This document shows positions 42,401 to 51,137 of a stretch of 64,000 bases of DNA, piece by piece. This DNA is from an uncultured Porphyromonadaceae bacterium (lineage in GTDB: Bacteria; Bacteroidota; Bacteroidia; Bacteroidales; Muribaculaceae): NCBI GenBank assembly GCA_947575235.1, contig CANPMT010000005.1, forward strand, positions 1 to 64,000, written 5' to 3'. Positions within the stretch are counted from its first letter, which is position 1; every line of letters starts with the position of its first letter. The notes beneath the pieces are model-generated. The model was not told where the DNA came from, made no database searches, and was given only the letters and a program-made list of their open reading frames with translations. The position numbers and the translations under genes are program-made.

Positions 42401-43503
42401 AAAGCCGGGAGCAGATTAATCTGCCGGCAATTACCCTCGATAAATATCTGGAGCTGCTCCACAAGTGCTGAACGGAAGGGTTCGGACTGCCAGTTTGAGA
42501 GTTCCCAATTATGCAGGGCCTCGAAGAGCTCACCCATTCTGGAGTTGATCATCTCAGGGCGCAGTTTCAGGATTGTCATCATGATTCTGAACTGTCGGTT
42601 GGGACGGTAAAGGTAGCCGGCCTCCTTGAGGCGGTGGAACATCTTGTCGATAAATCCGCTGTAAGTCTTGTCGAGAATCATCGAGGCCGCCACACTGTAT
42701 TGAGTGAATAGCTCGACGTAATTAGAGAGGCGAGACTGCAGCATTGTACGCTGCTCAGGATTGCAATTGCGGAGATAATCAGATTCTTCCAGGATAAAGA
42801 GAGCGAGATTTTGTGCCAGCGACATTCTCCGGACAATCTTTGAAAGGAGTTTCAGGTCGTCTTTGCAATCTATAAGCCAGTCAGTTATATGGTTAGAAAC
42901 AGCCTGTAAAATCTCAAGAATCCATGTAGGGTCTTCATCATCGTATTTATTGAGAGCCGGTTCAAACTCCTGAAAAGATTCAAGGAAGTTAAGATAGTAT
43001 TCATGAAATCTGTTTATACCTAAAAGATTCAGCCACTGGGCCATGTCGAGAAATTCGAGCGGGAGCCTTGTGGATAGGGTGCCGACATATTTTAAAGTTA
43101 CATTAACACCGATGATTTTGATAATCTTGCATTTTATGCGGCTACCTTTGGTAAGAGATTCAGGAGCGTTGTAAAGCTTGAAACAGAGATCATGTTTATC
43201 TTGCAGCTCATATACCTGGTTAGTGTCGGTGCGTATAGCCTTAACCTTGAAATCATATTCTTTACCTTCCTCATAGAAGTTTCTTATGAACACTGAAATG
43301 TCTTGCCCTAAGGTAATGGGGAAAATAGATTTCACATAACAGTCGATCTGGTCGGGGAGCGGCGCGTTCTGCTGGAATTTAAATTTCTGAAGCGAGAACT
43401 CCATACCGTCGTCTGTTCTGACTTTGAAAAATTTTCTGGTCGATTCCTCTTTGATAACATCAAATTTGTAAGCTCGGCCTTGTTTTAATTCTGACGAAAA
43501 CAT
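39427..43503 (-). CDS. giant AlbA_2/Schlafen-domain protein with OB-like segments
   Basis: 1358 residues, no signal peptide. Residues 1-130 contain two OB/S1-like beta segments (GRAYKFDVIKEESTRKFFKV; EGKEYDFKVKAIRTDTNQVYELQD). Residues about 140-560 are helical. A further beta segment with OB character lies near 675-735. The AlbA_2 (Schlafen-type) domain starts near 941 with ESQTVEFKSSLIYST and continues ITHIICGFMNARGGTLYIGVND, the nucleotide or nucleic-acid-binding core. A Pro/Glu-rich linker (about 1110-1160) precedes a C-terminal domain. A DNA/RNA-binding regulatory role is inferred; many Bacteroidales carry large relatives annotated only as ATP-binding. Single gene with its own promoter. 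Confidence 0.75.
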   Translation of the reverse strand: MFSSELKQGRAYKFDVIKEESTRKFFKVRTDDGMEFSLQKFKFQQNAPLPDQIDCYVKSIFPITLGQDISVFIRNFYEEGKEYDFKVKAIRTDTNQVYELQDKHDLCFKLYNAPESLTKGSRIKCKIIKIIGVNVTLKYVGTLSTRLPLEFLDMAQWLNLLGINRFHEYYLNFLESFQEFEPALNKYDDEDPTWILEILQAVSNHITDWLIDCKDDLKLLSKIVRRMSLAQNLALFILEESDYLRNCNPEQRTMLQSRLSNYVELFTQYSVAASMILDKTYSGFIDKMFHRLKEAGYLYRPNRQFRIMMTILKLRPEMINSRMGELFEALHNWELSNWQSEPFRSALVEQLQIFIEGNCRQINLLPAFDSSEENKTVIRMILAIAVQSLLATDTDLVDLRINRAMLYRYISYLNTSSFETLLNKGIDALLGMEGQNEFTWNDTEHPTLLIMKSSSPTGATEERSDIVKTYTTSKAEVQLRSDSLHIVARNANPDSTIIPNNIFDWLNPKVSLADDIHVQNLRKTKDLATYGKMWEEIAWSIFGEDQTAGIKTRKRPPYEGEDVKVIMDDVRIVNSGNERQRLQFHCTIHDDEVQGEGWMPCDTIHLLGWLSYRDIPNNYDGSLSFAQTDNGTPLLFPATVIRRNDQFEFSMKSHLDDFMLENISSYMESNAIVTHFDRANNVWLCLSELGCTFKVNYDESTANLREGMIVRVRYVEPDHSGSMIQFFIGELAENQDLVPGGIKKSECLYNLMQNFGEVSGITDLENSTVVEVEEVMSREEMMELIYMLQRCAYLQTEYIKAFNYLGLATILCKIIEEPTLLEDVATHMELLKLLQDFGRNQRVNLEWLEHCEKRVSRSPMLERLHTRLKIVADLGINENSDWLWNLWHNPRNETEGHLASLVLSYNMLPRDLEKSRKEIMKEISTLLNVNSTVPTSKYYGDESQTVEFKSSLIYSTHGGSRPDVREQLREITHIICGFMNARGGTLYIGVNDAGYENGLDDDLAYRQSHGHKPTIDAMIVDLQNHLDRTLPVHAKDHWEIESDPESKKGVIVVKVLPVEIPVELDGVIFVRSSSTTKPRLESERDEFIKNRSHNYRLLMKLWGVGEEDNSTPSEPQPEEKPVLNNIPKIAPKPEPPKIEEELPEEEEVQDTEQKVTTGRHRFNVLHYFEPNFSTPNFYAYFMRDSKVRVSSDDTYLDYEPDCLLALAIKDREKDGRIILTYADGKVAKHPLSLLQDLNQNETREVRTTSDLRLVNIANDDDYLLSVVKAPYGALFYRLDRLSNMPTLPSLTSEGESLCNMQHRILAQEIVTGERLGFFDLDAVDKERKFFGVPVPVGDGTLSEQERIDALLNPLLPTE

Positions 43504-43553
43504 AGAATTATTAGATTAGTTAACAAAAATTGAAGAGAGAATAAAATGTATGA

Positions 43554-43561
43554 CAAAGATA
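43554..43561 (-). promoter_or_regulatory. -7 box for the AlbA_2 gene
   Basis: Minus-strand TATCTTTG about 50 bases before the start at 43503; a GTTG lies 19 bases further upstream (43581-43584). Confidence 0.55.
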
Positions 43562-43859
43562 CACATTTTTTGTAAGATTACAACACAAAGTATAAAAAAT
43601 TAACAAAAAATATCAGAATCCCGGGAGAAGTGGAACCGTCGGAGTGTATTGGAATTTCCTATTTAACATAATATAGATTATGACGAAACGGAACTGTCCG
43701 ATTTTCTCAGACAATCCGCAGCCTTTTTCTCTACTGCAAATTTAACTGTTCCTGACCCGGCTCTGACCGTATTCTGATATTTTAATATTTTCGAGCAACT
43801 ACTCATTCGTTTTCAAATATTCGATTCTCGTGAAACTCTCGACTCAGTTATTTTTTACA

Positions 43860-43903
43860 GCTCAGGCCGGCTCTGAATGCTATTTTTCAGAACCGGCCTG
43901 AGC
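43860..43903. terminator. GC-rich hairpin after uvrA
   Basis: Stem GCTCAGGCCGG (43860-43870) with CCGGCCTGAGC (43893-43903), 14 bases beyond the uvrA stop. A T-run is weak on the minus strand, so termination is probable rather than certain. Confidence 0.6.
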
Positions 43904-43917
43904 CGCTATGATTATTT

Positions 43918-46794
43918 TCAATTTTTTTGTGGCTTTGAATTATTCAGAGCGCCCGGATTTTTTGTGACTTCAAGTTCCTTCTTTAGATACCTTGCAGTTT
44001 CGGTGTCGGCTTGCGAAATCTCTTCCGGCGTGCCCTCGGCCATAATCCGGCCTCCTCCGCGACCTCCCTCCGGCCCGAGGTCTATAATGTAATCGGCCGA
44101 CTTGATTATGTCAAGGTTATGCTCTATCACCACAATGCTGTTCCCTTTATCGGCAAGTCGGTTGATGACGCCAAGCAGAACACGGATATCCTCGAAATGA
44201 AGACCTGTGGTGGGCTCGTCAAGCAGGAAGAGGGTTTTGCCGGTGTCTTTCTTTGCCAACTCGGTGGCTAACTTAACTCGCTGATTTTCACCGCCACTCA
44301 AGGTGCTCGACGGCTGTCCGAGCTTGATATAGCCTAAACCGATATCTTGTAATACTTTGATTTTCTTTAAGATAACCGGTACATTCTCAAAGAATTCAAC
44401 TGCTTGGTTCACAGTCATTTCAAGAACATCAGCTATCGATTTCCCTTTGAACCTCACCTCAAGGGTCTCGCGGTTGTAGCGTTTGCCGTGACAAGTCTCG
44501 CATGGCACAAGCACATCAGGCAGGAAGTTCATCTCGATTGTGCGATAACCGTTCCCTTTGCATGTCTCACATCTGCCACCGGCGACATTAAAGGAGAATC
44601 GGCCCGGCTTATAGCCACGGATTTTTGAGTCAGGAAGTTCTACAAACAGTTTGCGGATGTCGGAGAAGACTCCTGTATATGTGGCCGGATTTGAACGTGG
44701 CGATCGGCCCAGTGGTGATTGGTCAACTGTGACAACCTTGTCGATATTCTCCAGACCCTTCGCCTCTCTGTATGGGAGCGGATTCTGTAGCGAACGATAG
44801 AATTTCTGGCTGAGCAACGGCTGTAAGGTTCCGTTGATTAGAGATGACTTACCACTTCCGCTGACACCCGTCACACATACAAATTTCCCTAACGGTAACT
44901 TCAAGTCAACATTCTTCAGATTATGGCCGGTGGCTCCGAGAATCTCGATAAATTTGCCGTTGCCCTTTCTTCTCTTTTCAGGAAGGGCGATACACTTCTC
45001 CCCATTAAGATATGAGGCTGTCAGGGTATGACTGTTTTTGAGGTCGCGTACGTTCCCTTGAAATACAACCTCTCCCCCATGTCGTCCGGCTCCCGGACCT
45101 ATGTCAACTATATAGTCAGCCTCCTCCATAATATCTTTGTCGTGCTCAACGACGATTATGGAATTGCCGGTGTCTCTGAGTTGTTTCAGACTGTTGATGA
45201 GACGCACATTATCGCGTTGATGCAAACCGATGGAGGGCTCGTCTAATATATAGAGCACGTTGACAAGTTTTGAACCTATCTGTGTGGCCAGACGTATGCG
45301 CTGACTCTCTCCGCCACTTAATGAAGCACTGCTCCGATTAAGTGAAAGATAGTCAAGACCGACGTCAAGAAGGAATCTCAAACGGCTGATAATCTCTTTC
45401 AGTATCTCGCGGGCAACAACCCTGCGCGAAGGTTCGATCTTATCCTCAAGTGTCAATGACCATTCGTATAGTTCCGATATGTCCATTGTGGCGACATCAG
45501 CAATGCTTTTATCGTCGATAAAGTAATTCAACGCGATGCGGTTAAGACGTTTCCCCTCACACACAGGGCAACAGCTTTTTGTAAAAAACTGGCTGCTCCA
45601 TTTGTTGGCGGCAGGATCGGAATCATCTGAATGTTGCATCTCAAGATACTTTACCAGGCCATCGTAGCTCGACGCATAATGTGTTGTCGACATCGTCGCA
45701 TTTTTCAATTCAAGACGCTGGTCAGTACCGTTCAGGATATCGTCAAGAGCTTCCTGCGGCAATTGCTCGATTGGTGTCTTCAGTGTGGCACCGTAAAGTT
45801 TGCAGATAGCCTCAATCTGCCAGAAGATAAGTGAGTTCTTATACTTGCCCAACGGGAGTATACCACCATCGTAAATGGAGACTGTTTTATCAGGCATCAC
45901 TTTCTGTTCATCCACGACATTCACGACTCCAAGACCTTTACATTTCTGGCAATAACCCTGAGGTGAATTAAATGAGAAATTGTGAGGCGCAGGTTCAGGA
46001 TATGACAGACCATTCTCGGAATCCATCAGCAACTGACTGTAATGACGAATCTGTCCTGAATCCATATCGAGCACCATCATCTGTTTGCCACCCTGCTTCA
46101 ACGCTTCTTCAACTGTTGACCGTAACCGCTGCACATCATTAGGCTTCACACGCAATCTGTCAACAACCAATTCCACCGAGTGATTACGGTAGCGGTCAAG
46201 CTTCATGCCATATACAAGTTCGCGCATCTCACCGTCGACGCGTACATTCAGATAACCTTTCTTACGGAGGTTCTCGAACAGTTCCTTATAATGTCCTTTT
46301 CTGTTCTTTACAAGTGGTGCAAGAATCTGTATCTTACGGTCGTCATATTGGTCGAGCAACAAGGATATAATCTTATCCTTTGAGTATTTCACCATAGGTT
46401 TGCCGGAGATGTAACTCCGGGCCTCTCCAAGACGGGCATACAGCAGACGAAAGAAGTCGTATACCTCGGTGGTGGTGCCGATGGTACTTCGAGGATTTTT
46501 ATTTACAGTTTTCTGTTCGATACTGATGACCGGACTAAGTCCTGTGATTTTGTCTACATCAGGTCGTTCAAGCGATCCGAGCATATTACGTGCGTATGCA
46601 GAGAACGTCTCTATATAACGTCGCTGACCTTCGGCAAATATGGTGTCGAAAGCCAAAGATGATTTTCCGCAACCGCTCAGTCCGGTAATTACTGTCAGAG
46701 AATTGTGCGGAATAGTAACGTCAATATTCTTAAGATTATGTACACGCGCACCGTATACTTCCACAGCATCTGTGGCATTATAATTGTTTTCCAT
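43918..46794 (-). CDS. uvrA: excinuclease ABC subunit A
   Basis: About 958 residues from ATG 46794 (MENNYNATD); an in-frame TTG four codons upstream is less likely. DNA-damage recognition ATPase of nucleotide excision repair. Two ABC modules: Walker [10 protein letters not shown] and GVSGSGKSS, signatures [14 protein letters not shown] and [14 protein letters not shown], and zinc-finger cysteines in [16 protein letters not shown] and [16 protein letters not shown]. Full length. The 45-base gap to the T9SS-sorted gene upstream shows no good promoter. Confidence 0.95.
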   Translation of the reverse strand: MENNYNATDAVEVYGARVHNLKNIDVTIPHNSLTVITGLSGCGKSSLAFDTIFAEGQRRYIETFSAYARNMLGSLERPDVDKITGLSPVISIEQKTVNKNPRSTIGTTTEVYDFFRLLYARLGEARSYISGKPMVKYSKDKIISLLLDQYDDRKIQILAPLVKNRKGHYKELFENLRKKGYLNVRVDGEMRELVYGMKLDRYRNHSVELVVDRLRVKPNDVQRLRSTVEEALKQGGKQMMVLDMDSGQIRHYSQLLMDSENGLSYPEPAPHNFSFNSPQGYCQKCKGLGVVNVVDEQKVMPDKTVSIYDGGILPLGKYKNSLIFWQIEAICKLYGATLKTPIEQLPQEALDDILNGTDQRLELKNATMSTTHYASSYDGLVKYLEMQHSDDSDPAANKWSSQFFTKSCCPVCEGKRLNRIALNYFIDDKSIADVATMDISELYEWSLTLEDKIEPSRRVVAREILKEIISRLRFLLDVGLDYLSLNRSSASLSGGESQRIRLATQIGSKLVNVLYILDEPSIGLHQRDNVRLINSLKQLRDTGNSIIVVEHDKDIMEEADYIVDIGPGAGRHGGEVVFQGNVRDLKNSHTLTASYLNGEKCIALPEKRRKGNGKFIEILGATGHNLKNVDLKLPLGKFVCVTGVSGSGKSSLINGTLQPLLSQKFYRSLQNPLPYREAKGLENIDKVVTVDQSPLGRSPRSNPATYTGVFSDIRKLFVELPDSKIRGYKPGRFSFNVAGGRCETCKGNGYRTIEMNFLPDVLVPCETCHGKRYNRETLEVRFKGKSIADVLEMTVNQAVEFFENVPVILKKIKVLQDIGLGYIKLGQPSSTLSGGENQRVKLATELAKKDTGKTLFLLDEPTTGLHFEDIRVLLGVINRLADKGNSIVVIEHNLDIIKSADYIIDLGPEGGRGGGRIMAEGTPEEISQADTETARYLKKELEVTKNPGALNNSKPQKN

Positions 46795-46839
46795 AATTAA
46801 CTTCAATATCCTTTCTGTTTATTCATGACAGGTGAAAAG

Positions 46840-48207
46840 TCAGTCATCAGATGATGATGACTTCCCGCCTTTATATCGGATGATATTTATATCGCCGCTC
46901 TTCTTATAACGTTTGCCATCTGATCCGGTTGCCGTGATTACGTAATAATATACACCCGGGGAAACAACTTTTCCGTTATGCTTACCATCCCAGCCTTGCG
47001 AGGGATCAGTGAACTCATACAAACGGTGACCATGACGGTCGAATATCCAGCAATGGAAATCGAGAAGCGAACGATAGCTTACTTTCCATTCATCGTTGAT
47101 GCCATCGTCATTAGGTGAGAAGGCATTCGGAATCTGCAATTCTGACGCTCCTACATTCACTGTATATGTCTCACCTATTGACTCACATGATCCGTCGGAA
47201 TTACTTCCGATGTAACGGATATAGGTTGTGCCTTCATCATTGAATGTATAATCGAAATCCTGTTCATTGATTCGGTAAGTTATGTTGTCGAACTGTTCAT
47301 CAGTTGACATCTGCCATTCATGATGTATTACGGCATCCGACGGATAAGATCTGAAAGATATCTCAACAGGAGCTGAACCCCCCATGCCATCATTGTCCGA
47401 AGGTATCATGTTGGATGAATCATTGTCGTCATTATTATCTGATGACTGAATTGCCTCCGTCTCCGCAGTTACAGCAATCGGGGTGAATACAGAACTTTCT
47501 ACACTCTGTGTCTGTTTCCACTCTTCAAGAAAACGGTCGCCTGTAAGAGTGAAGGTTGTGGCTGAATATACAGGCGGCGTAAGAATAACAGAAGAAGAGA
47601 TGTAAGGGAGTATTTTGTCAGTTTTTATCTGCATAAAATTTGTGGCATCGGCATCCCATTCAAGATTCAGATATGAGAGTCTTAAATCTCTTGACAAGGT
47701 CTCCTGCCGTCCATTGATTGTATAGTAATGAATGGCTTCTCCGGAACCAGATATGTCGATATTTGTTGAATTGCAATCCTGTTCCTCAGAGGGTGAAATT
47801 GACAACAGATTAAGAGGATATTTTGAATAATCTATTATCCAGAAATAATATGTTTTTTCGCCATCTTCGACGAAGAATCCGGTGTCATTTTTTTGCAACT
47901 GTATTGATGACTTGTTACCTTCATATATCACATTATTGACAGGCTCATTAAAGGCTGCCCCCATATTGCTGAAACGATACCAATTGACCTTGTTGTTACC
48001 CTCAGATGTATATAAGATTGTGACACCATTTATGTCATTACAAACATACAGACAATCTATACCTGTTGACTTCTCAGGTATGACAGGTATGACAGGAAGT
48101 GTGTTATTATCAAACTTCAGTTCAGCTGCAATAATATCAGCATCTCCTGACCCGGAGAACAGACAAAGACAGAATGGAAGAATTGTCTTGTAATTCAGTT
48201 TACTCAT
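46840..48207 (-). CDS. secreted protein with gliding-motility/T9SS type B C-terminal domain
   Basis: 455 residues. N-terminal signal-like segment (TILPFCLCLFSGSGDADIIAAE). The body has low similarity to anything I recognise but contains Ig/PKD-like beta segments (about 270-350, EISFRSYPSDAVIHHEWQMS). The last 100 residues are a CHU_C domain: PNAFSPNDDGINDEWKV (about 356-372), IFDRHGHRLYEF, WDGKHNGKVVSPGVYYYVI and a short end. That domain is recognised by the type IX secretion system for export to the surface. Predicted surface protein, ligand unknown. A GGTGGC/GCCACC hairpin sits just before its start. Confidence 0.8.
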   Translation of the reverse strand: MSKLNYKTILPFCLCLFSGSGDADIIAAELKFDNNTLPVIPVIPEKSTGIDCLYVCNDINGVTILYTSEGNNKVNWYRFSNMGAAFNEPVNNVIYEGNKSSIQLQKNDTGFFVEDGEKTYYFWIIDYSKYPLNLLSISPSEEQDCNSTNIDISGSGEAIHYYTINGRQETLSRDLRLSYLNLEWDADATNFMQIKTDKILPYISSSVILTPPVYSATTFTLTGDRFLEEWKQTQSVESSVFTPIAVTAETEAIQSSDNNDDNDSSNMIPSDNDGMGGSAPVEISFRSYPSDAVIHHEWQMSTDEQFDNITYRINEQDFDYTFNDEGTTYIRYIGSNSDGSCESIGETYTVNVGASELQIPNAFSPNDDGINDEWKVSYRSLLDFHCWIFDRHGHRLYEFTDPSQGWDGKHNGKVVSPGVYYYVITATGSDGKRYKKSGDINIIRYKGGKSSSSDD

Positions 48208-48333
48208 AATCTTTCAAGCGTTGGTGGCAAAGCCACCGGTTTATCCTATAATAACGTTTTGGAGAATCATCTTATTGCCTGAAATTATAATGTGTAGAGA
48301 GGTGCTGCTGAAGATGCCCTTGATTTGCTGTGT

Positions 48334-48945
48334 CTAATGCTTCTTTGAGTCTGGATAGAAGGATTCGAAGGTGTTATCATCGTAATATATCGTAATCTGG
48401 ATGATTTTCCTCGGTTTTGGCCTTAAATTTTCTATTTCGTTAAGTAATTCAAGATTGTTTATTAGGGGCGTATTCTGCTTATTCTCAGTTGTTAAAGGGG
48501 TGTTTTGCCCGGATTTAAGGCCGTTTTCCTTGGCTTCTGGAGAATTTGATGGGTGAGTGGTCGCATTTTCTAAATTCTGAGAGCCTGAAAATACGGTTTT
48601 CCCGGCAGCTTCAGTTATAGAGCAGCCATCAGGAGACTCAGTTATCTCTTCTGCCTCCCATTCTGAGTTCTCAGAGGAATCCGCATTGGCTTCCTGGAAA
48701 GTTTTCCCTTCCGGCTGCCCAATCCACATATCACCTTCATTAAATAAGAGCCACATGATGGAGAGAGAGGGATAGGCAGTGTGAATCTGCCCGATTATGA
48801 CGTCGCTGATCTTCTTGTTACGTCCTGTCAGCAACTGGGAGAGGGTTGCACGAGAGATTCCGCATCTTTCAGCGAACTCAGAACTCGTTATTCCCAACTT
48901 TTGAATCAGGAATTTTAGACGAAAAGCTATATTATCCTCCGACAT
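48334..48945 (-). CDS. XRE-type helix-turn-helix regulator
   Basis: About 203 residues from ATG 48945 (MSEDNIAFRLKFL); an upstream in-frame TTG overlaps the promoter. Residues about 5-62 are a Cro/C1-type HTH: LIQKLGITSSEFAERCGISRATLSQLL then NKKISDVIIGQI, followed by the common LSIMWLLFNEGDMWIG segment. Residues about 75-170 are polar, disordered and rich in Ser, Glu, Asn; a short beta end follows. No effector domain is recognised. An inverted repeat covers its own promoter, suggesting autorepression. Confidence 0.85.
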   Translation of the reverse strand: MSEDNIAFRLKFLIQKLGITSSEFAERCGISRATLSQLLTGRNKKISDVIIGQIHTAYPSLSIMWLLFNEGDMWIGQPEGKTFQEANADSSENSEWEAEEITESPDGCSITEAAGKTVFSGSQNLENATTHPSNSPEAKENGLKSGQNTPLTTENKQNTPLINNLELLNEIENLRPKPRKIIQITIYYDDNTFESFYPDSKKH

Positions 48946-48971
48946 GGGTGTATACAATATTGAATTTTGAA

Positions 48972-49009
48972 TATGCAAATTTAAATAAAAATATTTGAAT
49001 TTGCAAATA
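48972..49009 (-). promoter_or_regulatory. promoter and inverted-repeat operator of the HTH gene
   Basis: Minus-strand -7 TAAATTTG (48976-48983) and -33 TTTG (49004-49007), spacer 20. The two boxes lie in the two arms of an imperfect inverted repeat (48972-48987 against 48994-49009; 14 of 16 bases match) with core TTGCAAATT. A dimeric repressor bound here would block transcription. Confidence 0.65.
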
Positions 49010-49494
49010 TGGAAACGTAAATATGTGTAACATATTTAACGTAACATTTGTAGCATGCAGCCTCTCTATATTGATGTCGGGAATGTAAATTACTTCATTT
49101 AAATTATTGATATGTATAATATAACCATTGTTGATTAGGTAAATATAATTGATTTAACGCTGGATTTTCATTAAAACCTATAGTAGTTAGTACTATTCCG
49201 ACTATGTAAACTATAATACTATGCTAAAATATTGATACATAGTGTAATTATTTAAAGCAAAATAAATGTTAAAAGGCTATTTACATTATAGGTTTGCAAA
49301 TGCGAAATATAGATTTGCAAAAGTAATGGGTTTACATACATAGACGATATAGATATTAAAACGTAAATAATAGGAACTAATATTTACAAATAAACATTTC
49401 TAAATTGTAAAATTATGGATTTGTAATATGTAAATGTTACATTACCCCTCCCCTACCCTATCGTTAAATTTGCGTACCTGAAATATTGACCAAT
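49010..49494. other. AT-rich non-coding stretch with repeated GTAAAT and TTTGCAAA words
   Basis: About 480 bases of extremely AT-rich DNA with no gene. GTAAA or its complement TTTAC recurs at least ten times, and TTTGCAAA or close variants occur around 49292-49322, echoing the operator of the adjacent HTH gene. It ends in a short C-rich patch (about 49444-49460). Confidence 0.6.
49465..49472 (+). promoter_or_regulatory. -7 box for a possible small ORF
   Basis: TAAATTTG followed by CG, 23 bases before the ATG at 49495. No TTTG at -33. Confidence 0.45.
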
Positions 49495-49620
49495 ATGGAT
49501 GATTTCAGTTTTGTTACATTTAGATTCGTATTTGCGATGACGGTTTTGACGTTTGAGAATTCTGAATTTTACGGGGAGTTAATTAATCTTTCCACAAGAA
49601 TCGATTCTCAAGCGGCTTAA
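49495..49620 (+). CDS. possible small protein (41 residues)
   Basis: A 41-codon frame, starting MDDFSFVTFRFVFAMTV and ending RIDSQAA. It follows a -7 box by 23 bases and is followed after 30 bases by a long perfect inverted repeat. The first half is hydrophobic and aromatic. No recognised family; no ribosome-binding site is obvious, which is normal in this phylum. Could be non-coding. Confidence 0.3.
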   Translation: MDDFSFVTFRFVFAMTVLTFENSEFYGELINLSTRIDSQAA

Positions 49621-49650
49621 ATTAGACCATCAATATGGTAACTTGTTGAA

Positions 49651-49698
49651 AATCATAACCCGGGCTGATATTTCAAAATATCAGCCCGGGTTATGATT
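49651..49698. terminator. 23-bp perfect inverted repeat, probable bidirectional terminator
   Basis: AATCATAACCCGGGCTGATA continues to 49673 and pairs with 49676-49698 around two bases. It lies just beyond the stop of the GNAT gene (49726, minus) and after the small ORF (plus). The T-runs are poor. Confidence 0.7.
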
Positions 49699-49725
49699 TA
49701 AGTTCTGCAATCGCTTTAAGGCATC

Positions 49726-51012
49726 TCAATCGAGCAAGAGGCACATATTTATAGCCATTCGTGGTATGCCAAGGGCATCCATGATCAATGTGTTGCTATC
49801 TTTCTTTCTGAAGAGGATCTCAGATAGGTCTCGCTCAGTCAGTGATGTGACCTCCTTGTCTCTTATCACATCCTTGATACGTTCCGGTTCAACACTCTCA
49901 ACACGCACCTTCCCGGACTCTACGTCATATTTTGTGCCTGTCTGCGCCTCCGGAGAGGCTTTCACGAGAATCGAAAATTTTAAATCTTTCCTCTGTGTGG
50001 CCACGAATTTCAGAATCTCGTGAAGATTCAAAATCTTGGCCATTCCATATGGTGTGGTGTGAAGATTGACATTATAGACACGTTCAGCTACTCCATAGCT
50101 ACCCCCTAACATTCCACCATCAGGATTGACAGCTCCATACACCGGACTCCACAATGCTTTGCGGTCAGTCTCCTCCGGATAGCAATATATACTTATACCT
50201 GATTCAGGATACTGCTGTTTTACCTTATCGAGCAACTTATAATATGAATACTTGTCAGAGCAATATAGCTTAGGAATTATGACACGTTTACGATCATCAA
50301 AAGTCACGAACATTGCGCCTGTAATCACACCTTCAGTGTTCTGTGAAATGTAGCATTTCCCGCCCGAAATAATATTCTCCTCAATGACTGCGATAAGATC
50401 GGTCTTGCTATGGAATAATGACACATAATTTGACACCTTATGTTCGCTTGTCTGAATATAATCAACAAGCGCTTCCAGCACATCTTTGCCAGTGGATTTG
50501 TCGATAATATTCACCTGGATCTTATCGTAATATTTTCTTTTAACCTCACGGAGACGCTCCTCCTCTTTGTCAAGTAATGCAGAGCAATCATTGGCGAAGT
50601 TATGCACATCGGTATAACGGTCTTCAACACGATACATGGCATTGCAGTATCCCTTATCCTGATAATAAATTCTCAGAGTGTCAGAGGCCGGAATAAGGAA
50701 AGAAATTGCATATCCTTCAGCTGTGGCTTTGTCATTAATCTTGGCCATGAGATTGTTCATGATTCCTCTGTGTCGGTAATCTTCAGCGGTAGCCAGTCCA
50801 CAAAGATACATACCCTTTATTGAGGCTCTGCTATTGCCAAGTTCATATGGTATGGCTATTAGAGCGGAGATAAGTTTGCCGTTCTCCTCGTAATATTCTA
50901 CAAACTCCGGATCGAAGTAATTGTCGAATATCAGCTGGATGTAGGCATCAGAATCATGGAAAGTGTCTTTCCATAATTTCTGCATCTTTCTCCTGAGTTC
51001 TACTGTCTCCAT
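49726..51012 (-). CDS. GNAT family N-acetyltransferase
   Basis: 428 residues. N-terminal GNAT domain with acetyl-CoA loop GLATAEDYRHRGIMNNLM (about 72-89), preceded by LISALIAIPYEL and followed by FLIPASDTLRIYYQDKGY. The remaining 270 residues fit the two-domain Eis-like/GNAT plus SCP2-like layout, with a C-terminal half of mixed strands ending ALGIPRMAINMCLLL. Acceptor substrate unknown. It has its own promoter overlapping the terminator of the upstream operon, so it can be expressed separately. Confidence 0.85.
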   Translation of the reverse strand: METVELRRKMQKLWKDTFHDSDAYIQLIFDNYFDPEFVEYYEENGKLISALIAIPYELGNSRASIKGMYLCGLATAEDYRHRGIMNNLMAKINDKATAEGYAISFLIPASDTLRIYYQDKGYCNAMYRVEDRYTDVHNFANDCSALLDKEEERLREVKRKYYDKIQVNIIDKSTGKDVLEALVDYIQTSEHKVSNYVSLFHSKTDLIAVIEENIISGGKCYISQNTEGVITGAMFVTFDDRKRVIIPKLYCSDKYSYYKLLDKVKQQYPESGISIYCYPEETDRKALWSPVYGAVNPDGGMLGGSYGVAERVYNVNLHTTPYGMAKILNLHEILKFVATQRKDLKFSILVKASPEAQTGTKYDVESGKVRVESVEPERIKDVIRDKEVTSLTERDLSEILFRKKDSNTLIMDALGIPRMAINMCLLLD

Positions 51013-51064
51013 TTCTTTATTCAGTTTATATGGTTTGTTGAGTCTGCGCTCACATATCTAATAA

Positions 51065-51072
51065 CAAAGGTA
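51065..51072 (-). promoter_or_regulatory. -7 box for the GNAT gene
   Basis: Minus-strand TACCTTTG, about 55 bases before the start at 51012. Its upstream half lies inside the terminator stem at 51069-51115. Confidence 0.5.
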
Positions 51073-51115
51073 CGGATAAATTTTCATATCTTCAACGTGA
51101 AAATTTATCCGTACC
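51069..51115 (-). terminator. terminator of the ior operon
   Basis: 18-base perfect stem GGTACGGATAAATTTTCA (51069-51086) with 51098-51115, directly after the CoA-transferase stop. Confidence 0.8.
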
Positions 51116-51137
51116 CTTAAAATTTAATCAGCATCCC

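Larger units (their letters stand above)
43504..43917. other. 414-bp intergenic region between AlbA_2 gene and uvrA
   Basis: Contains the AlbA_2 gene's leader and -7 box (43554-43561) and the hairpin at 43860-43903. The middle (about 43600-43850) shows no reading frame or clear structure. Confidence 0.6.

Noticed and set aside
49010-49494. Replication origin in the AT-rich tract
   Set aside because: No dnaA/dnaN genes or DnaA-box cluster is seen nearby; the AT richness and repeated words alone are not enough.
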